DNA from: Clostridia bacterium | Lineage (GTDB): Bacteria; Bacillota; Clostridia; Christensenellales; Borkfalkiaceae | Direction: 5' to 3' | Length of the DNA stretch: 64,000 bases | Assembly: GCA_017448355.1 (NCBI GenBank) | Contig: JAFSLQ010000046.1 | Span: 1 to 64,000 of the forward strand | Part shown: piece after piece, positions 61,342 to 64,000 of the stretch | Position numbering within the stretch: the first letter of the stretch is position 1 | Layout: every line of letters starts with the position of its first letter | The notes under the pieces: generated by a model | The model's input: only the letters and a program-made list of their open reading frames with translations | The model's database searches: none | What the model was told of the DNA's origin: nothing | Position numbers and translations under genes: made by a program

Positions 61342-63291
61342 ATGAAAAAGGAAAAGCAAAAAGGCAATTATACCGGCATAAACAAACTGTTCAGAAGCGA
61401 TAACTTACAAGTGCTTTTAAATAAAAAACACGACGGCACGTTCAGAGAGTTTATAGGCGACTGGAAATGGATATTCAGTTTTTCAAGACGGTATCGCGGG
61501 ATAATCGTTTTATATACTATTATCGGAATACTCGGTTCTACCCTGTCTCTCGGCGCGGCGTGGGTAAGTAAGTTACTCATTAACATAATCGTCGGCAAAG
61601 AAGTGGATAAAGTCTGGATACTTCTCGGCACAATGGTCGGTATGACGCTGTTTTCGCTGATAGTGTCAAGCATAAACAGCCGACTTTTTACACGAATTTC
61701 CATACACGTAAATAACGATATTCAGGCGGAAATTTTCGATAAAATAATAGACGCGCGCTGGAAGGAACTAAGTGCCTACCCAAGCGGCGACCTTTTAAAC
61801 CGATTCAATAACGACGTAGGTACAATTGCCGCAAACGCAATACATTGGATTCCGAATTTAATCATTAATATATATAGTTTTACGATTATTTTTATCGCGC
61901 TGTTTCAAACCGACCCCATTATGGCGTTGATTGCCTTTCTATCCGCGCCGTTTTTGCTTATTATGAGTAGATATATACTCCGCAAAATGAAACAGTACCG
62001 CAAGCGCGTGCTTGAACTCAATTCCCAGATGATGGGCTTTGAAGTTGAAACTTTTTATAACTTCGATATGATAAAGTCTTTCGGAATATTCGGATATTAC
62101 TCCAAAAAATTGCGCGGCTGGCAGAAAAAATATAAAGATTTTAGTCTTGACTATAATAAATTTGAAATTAAATCCAAAATACTTCTTACGCTTGTTTCTA
62201 CACTCGTGGGTCTCGCGGCATTCGGGTACTGCCTTTACAGGCTTTGGACGGGACAGATACTATACGGCGATATGACCTTCTTTTTACAACAGCGCGCAAG
62301 CCTGTCAAGCGGGTTCAGCAATCTTATCGGAACAGTCCCCGGTATGATAAATTCCGCGGTTTCGGCGCACAGAGTCAGGGAACTCATCGAACTCCCCCGC
62401 GAAACGCACGACCCAGAGTCCTATGAGACTTTAAAGCGTTATGCTGACGAAGGCATAGCCGTACAAATGAAAGACGTAAGTTTCGGCTACAACTTAGAAC
62501 AAGGCAGACGTGTGTACGAACACGCCGATTTTACTGCAAAGCCGGGCGAAATAGTCGCGGTTATAGCGGGTAGCGGCGGCGGAAAAACGACGCTTATGAA
62601 ACTACTTCTCGGTATGCTGGACGCAGAAAACGGCAGCGTGGTTCTCTCCACAAAGGATGGAACGGAAATGCCCGTAAACGCAGACCTGAGACAATTCTTT
62701 TCCTACGTGCCGCAGGGCAACACCGTGCTTTCCGGCACGGTTGCGGAAAATATGCGTATGGTACGCGACGACGTAAGCGACGAAGAAATTATATCCGCAC
62801 TACAAACCGCGTGCGCATATGAATTCGTGTCTCTTTTATCGGACGGCATAAACGGTAAACTCGGCGAACGCGGCAGGGGCGTTTCGGAAGGTCAGGCACA
62901 GCGCATTTCGATAGCGCGGGCTATCCTTCGCAATTCCCCCATACTGCTTTTAGACGAAGCGACAAGCGCCTTGGACGTCGAAACCGAAGAACGTGTGCTT
63001 AAAAACATCATTAAAGCGCACCCGAACAAGGTCATTATCGTTTCTACGCACAGACCGAGCGTGCTTAAACTCTGCAACCGTATTTACCGTATTACAGATA
63101 AGAGTATGGAAGAAATAGACATAAATGCGGCGCAGGAATTAATCTGGCGATATGCCGATATGCCCGCCGCAAGCGAAAACCGCCGCGCGCCTATCCCCCG
63201 CGCGCCTTACGGACAAAACCCGTTATTGCCCAAAAGCGAAGAAAATATTATTCCTAAAAATTCTAACGAAGGGTGGTGGAACAATGACTGA
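61342..63291 (+). CDS. ABC exporter (fused membrane and ATPase domains)
   Basis: A 649-residue half-transporter. Residues 45-340 hold six predicted helices (IIVLYTIIGILGSTLSLGAA, IIFIALFQTDPIMALIAFLS). The nucleotide-binding domain has Walker A VIAGSGGGKTTLMKLL, Q-loop YVPQGNTVLSG, signature GVSEGQAQRISIARAIL, Walker B SPILLLDEATSALD and switch His STHRPS. The signature VSEGQ departs from the usual LSGGQ, as in some ABCB/lipid and peptide exporters. About 60 extra residues rich in Pro and Arg follow the domain. It overlaps the acyltransferase-like gene by eight bases, so the pair may modify and export a lipid or envelope molecule. Confidence 0.85.
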   Translation: MKKEKQKGNYTGINKLFRSDNLQVLLNKKHDGTFREFIGDWKWIFSFSRRYRGIIVLYTIIGILGSTLSLGAAWVSKLLINIIVGKEVDKVWILLGTMVGMTLFSLIVSSINSRLFTRISIHVNNDIQAEIFDKIIDARWKELSAYPSGDLLNRFNNDVGTIAANAIHWIPNLIINIYSFTIIFIALFQTDPIMALIAFLSAPFLLIMSRYILRKMKQYRKRVLELNSQMMGFEVETFYNFDMIKSFGIFGYYSKKLRGWQKKYKDFSLDYNKFEIKSKILLTLVSTLVGLAAFGYCLYRLWTGQILYGDMTFFLQQRASLSSGFSNLIGTVPGMINSAVSAHRVRELIELPRETHDPESYETLKRYADEGIAVQMKDVSFGYNLEQGRRVYEHADFTAKPGEIVAVIAGSGGGKTTLMKLLLGMLDAENGSVVLSTKDGTEMPVNADLRQFFSYVPQGNTVLSGTVAENMRMVRDDVSDEEIISALQTACAYEFVSLLSDGINGKLGERGRGVSEGQAQRISIARAILRNSPILLLDEATSALDVETEERVLKNIIKAHPNKVIIVSTHRPSVLKLCNRIYRITDKSMEEIDINAAQELIWRYADMPAASENRRAPIPRAPYGQNPLLPKSEENIIPKNSNEGWWNND

Positions 63292-64000
63292 CACAACACA
63301 ATACAAATTATCCGCGTTTTACGACGATGGCAACATCGCAGACAAAGTAAACTTTATAAAATTCTGGCTTATGCCGTTCGTGTTTTTTGCGCTTTTGGGC
63401 TTTCCCGTTACAGGCGTTATCGGTAGTTACGTTACCGCATTAAGCAACTTTGCGGCACTCTCATTCTTTATCTTTTGCGGGTTTTTCGTGCTTGCACCGC
63501 ACCCCGAAATGCGTATGGTAAAACTTAAAAAAGCGTTAAAGCGTTCGTGGAAGTTTTTCCTTATAATGCTAGCGGTATACTTTGCATTAAACGTCGCGTA
63601 TATGGCGTATCTCGGCGAACTTCGCACTTTGTTCTCAGCAGAATATTTCAGATTAAGTAGAATATTTGATTTTCTGGTTTTGAACGTCTGGCAGTTCCCT
63701 ATGGGCGGCAGTATCTGGTTTGCTCAAAGCCTTGCGTATTCGTATTTGATTATTTATTTGATAGAAAAACTTAAACTTTCAAAAATCTACCTTCCGCTTT
63801 TAATCGTACTCATAATATTTATGCTTTTAAGCGGGGAATTTGCGCGGCTTGTAGGCTTCCCCTACCTTGGCTACTATTATATCCCCGGCGGAACGATAAC
63901 CAAAGCGCTACCCTTTATGCTTATCGGTATGTTTATCAGAAAGTTGGTTGATAAAATCGATTTAGTGCCGAGAATAGTGTACGTTATCACCTTTATATTA
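63284..64000 (+). CDS. Acyltransferase-3-like membrane protein (3' part outside window)
   Basis: 239 codons are visible and the frame is still open at the edge. After a short soluble N-terminus (MTDTTQYKLSAFYDDGN) come at least six hydrophobic segments, including FWLMPFVFFALLGFPVTGVI, the GGSIWFAQSLAYSYLIIYLI segment and a final ALPFMLIGMFIRKL. The W-F-x-L/A-x-L-x-Y helix and overall shape resemble acyltransferase family 3 proteins, which acylate sugars or lipids at the membrane. The usual early catalytic His is not obvious, so the call is moderate. GGTGG lies five bases ahead of the ATG, within the ABC exporter gene; the two are coupled. Confidence 0.6.
   Translation, partial: MTDTTQYKLSAFYDDGNIADKVNFIKFWLMPFVFFALLGFPVTGVIGSYVTALSNFAALSFFIFCGFFVLAPHPEMRMVKLKKALKRSWKFFLIMLAVYFALNVAYMAYLGELRTLFSAEYFRLSRIFDFLVLNVWQFPMGGSIWFAQSLAYSYLIIYLIEKLKLSKIYLPLLIVLIIFMLLSGEFARLVGFPYLGYYYIPGGTITKALPFMLIGMFIRKLVDKIDLVPRIVYVITFIL

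Overview
The window looks like a chromosomal or integrated segment from an AT-rich, Gram-positive gut bacterium, most likely class Clostridia. Reasons: AGGAGG-type ribosome binding sites, TTGACA/TATAAT-like promoters with 17-base spacers, Gram-positive lipoprotein signal peptides on solute-binding proteins, ABC sugar importers without a local ATPase, and no SusC/SusD or TonB system. Almost everything serves capture and breakdown of complex glycans. No complete rRNA or tRNA, CRISPR array or transposase was found.

Layout. (1) About 0-15.7 kb, minus strand: a catabolic operon. In transcription order: a GH2 glycosidase, a GH78 alpha-L-rhamnosidase, an SGNH/acetylesterase, a PHP phosphoesterase, a DUF4867 protein, an RpiB-type isomerase, a TIM-barrel isomerase, an FAD oxidoreductase and an unrecognised glycosidase-like protein. 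After a decayed gene come another TIM-barrel isomerase, a beta-helix gene relic, a frameshifted MFS transporter and an mtlD-like dehydrogenase cut by the window edge. The distal half is visibly eroding. (2) 15.8-18.2 kb, plus strand: an AraC regulator and a GH20 hexosaminidase, closed by a strong terminator. (3) 18.3-33.6 kb, minus strand: an operon whose glycosidase-like proteins match no family I can name. It holds a 39-residue micro-protein, a 1515-residue secreted protein, an InlB-repeat lipoprotein, cytoplasmic and lipoprotein relatives of the secreted protein's C-terminal domain, two permeases, a solute-binding protein and a repeat lipoprotein. (4) 33.6-36.2 kb: a divider with orphan hairpins, an AAA/DUF4143 ATPase preceded by 33-base-phased repeats, and a tRNA 3' fragment followed by a terminator, possibly an integration scar. 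(5) 36.2-57.6 kb, minus strand: an operon with three DUF4838 (GH163-type) proteins, a GH112 phosphorylase, YitT and MFS membrane proteins, an ABC importer, two repeat-rich surface proteins and a second micro-protein. (6) 57.7-64 kb: a second AraC regulator, a GH78-like protein, a metallophosphoesterase, an ABC exporter and the start of an acyltransferase-like membrane protein.

Headline. Operons (3) and (5) share one design although their catalytic domains are unrelated. In each, a micro-protein lies immediately upstream of a giant secreted protein (signal peptide, shared N-terminal module, tandem novel modules, catalytic-like C-terminal domain). Each also has a lipoprotein and a cytoplasmic paralogue of that catalytic domain, repeat lipoproteins, and an ABC importer without ATPase. 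A near-identical 28-base site lies exactly 7 bases from the -35 box of both operon (1) and operon (3), suggesting joint control by the AraC protein at 15.8 kb.

Limits: everything was read by eye. Family names rest on remembered motifs, substrates are inferred, and module boundaries are approximate.
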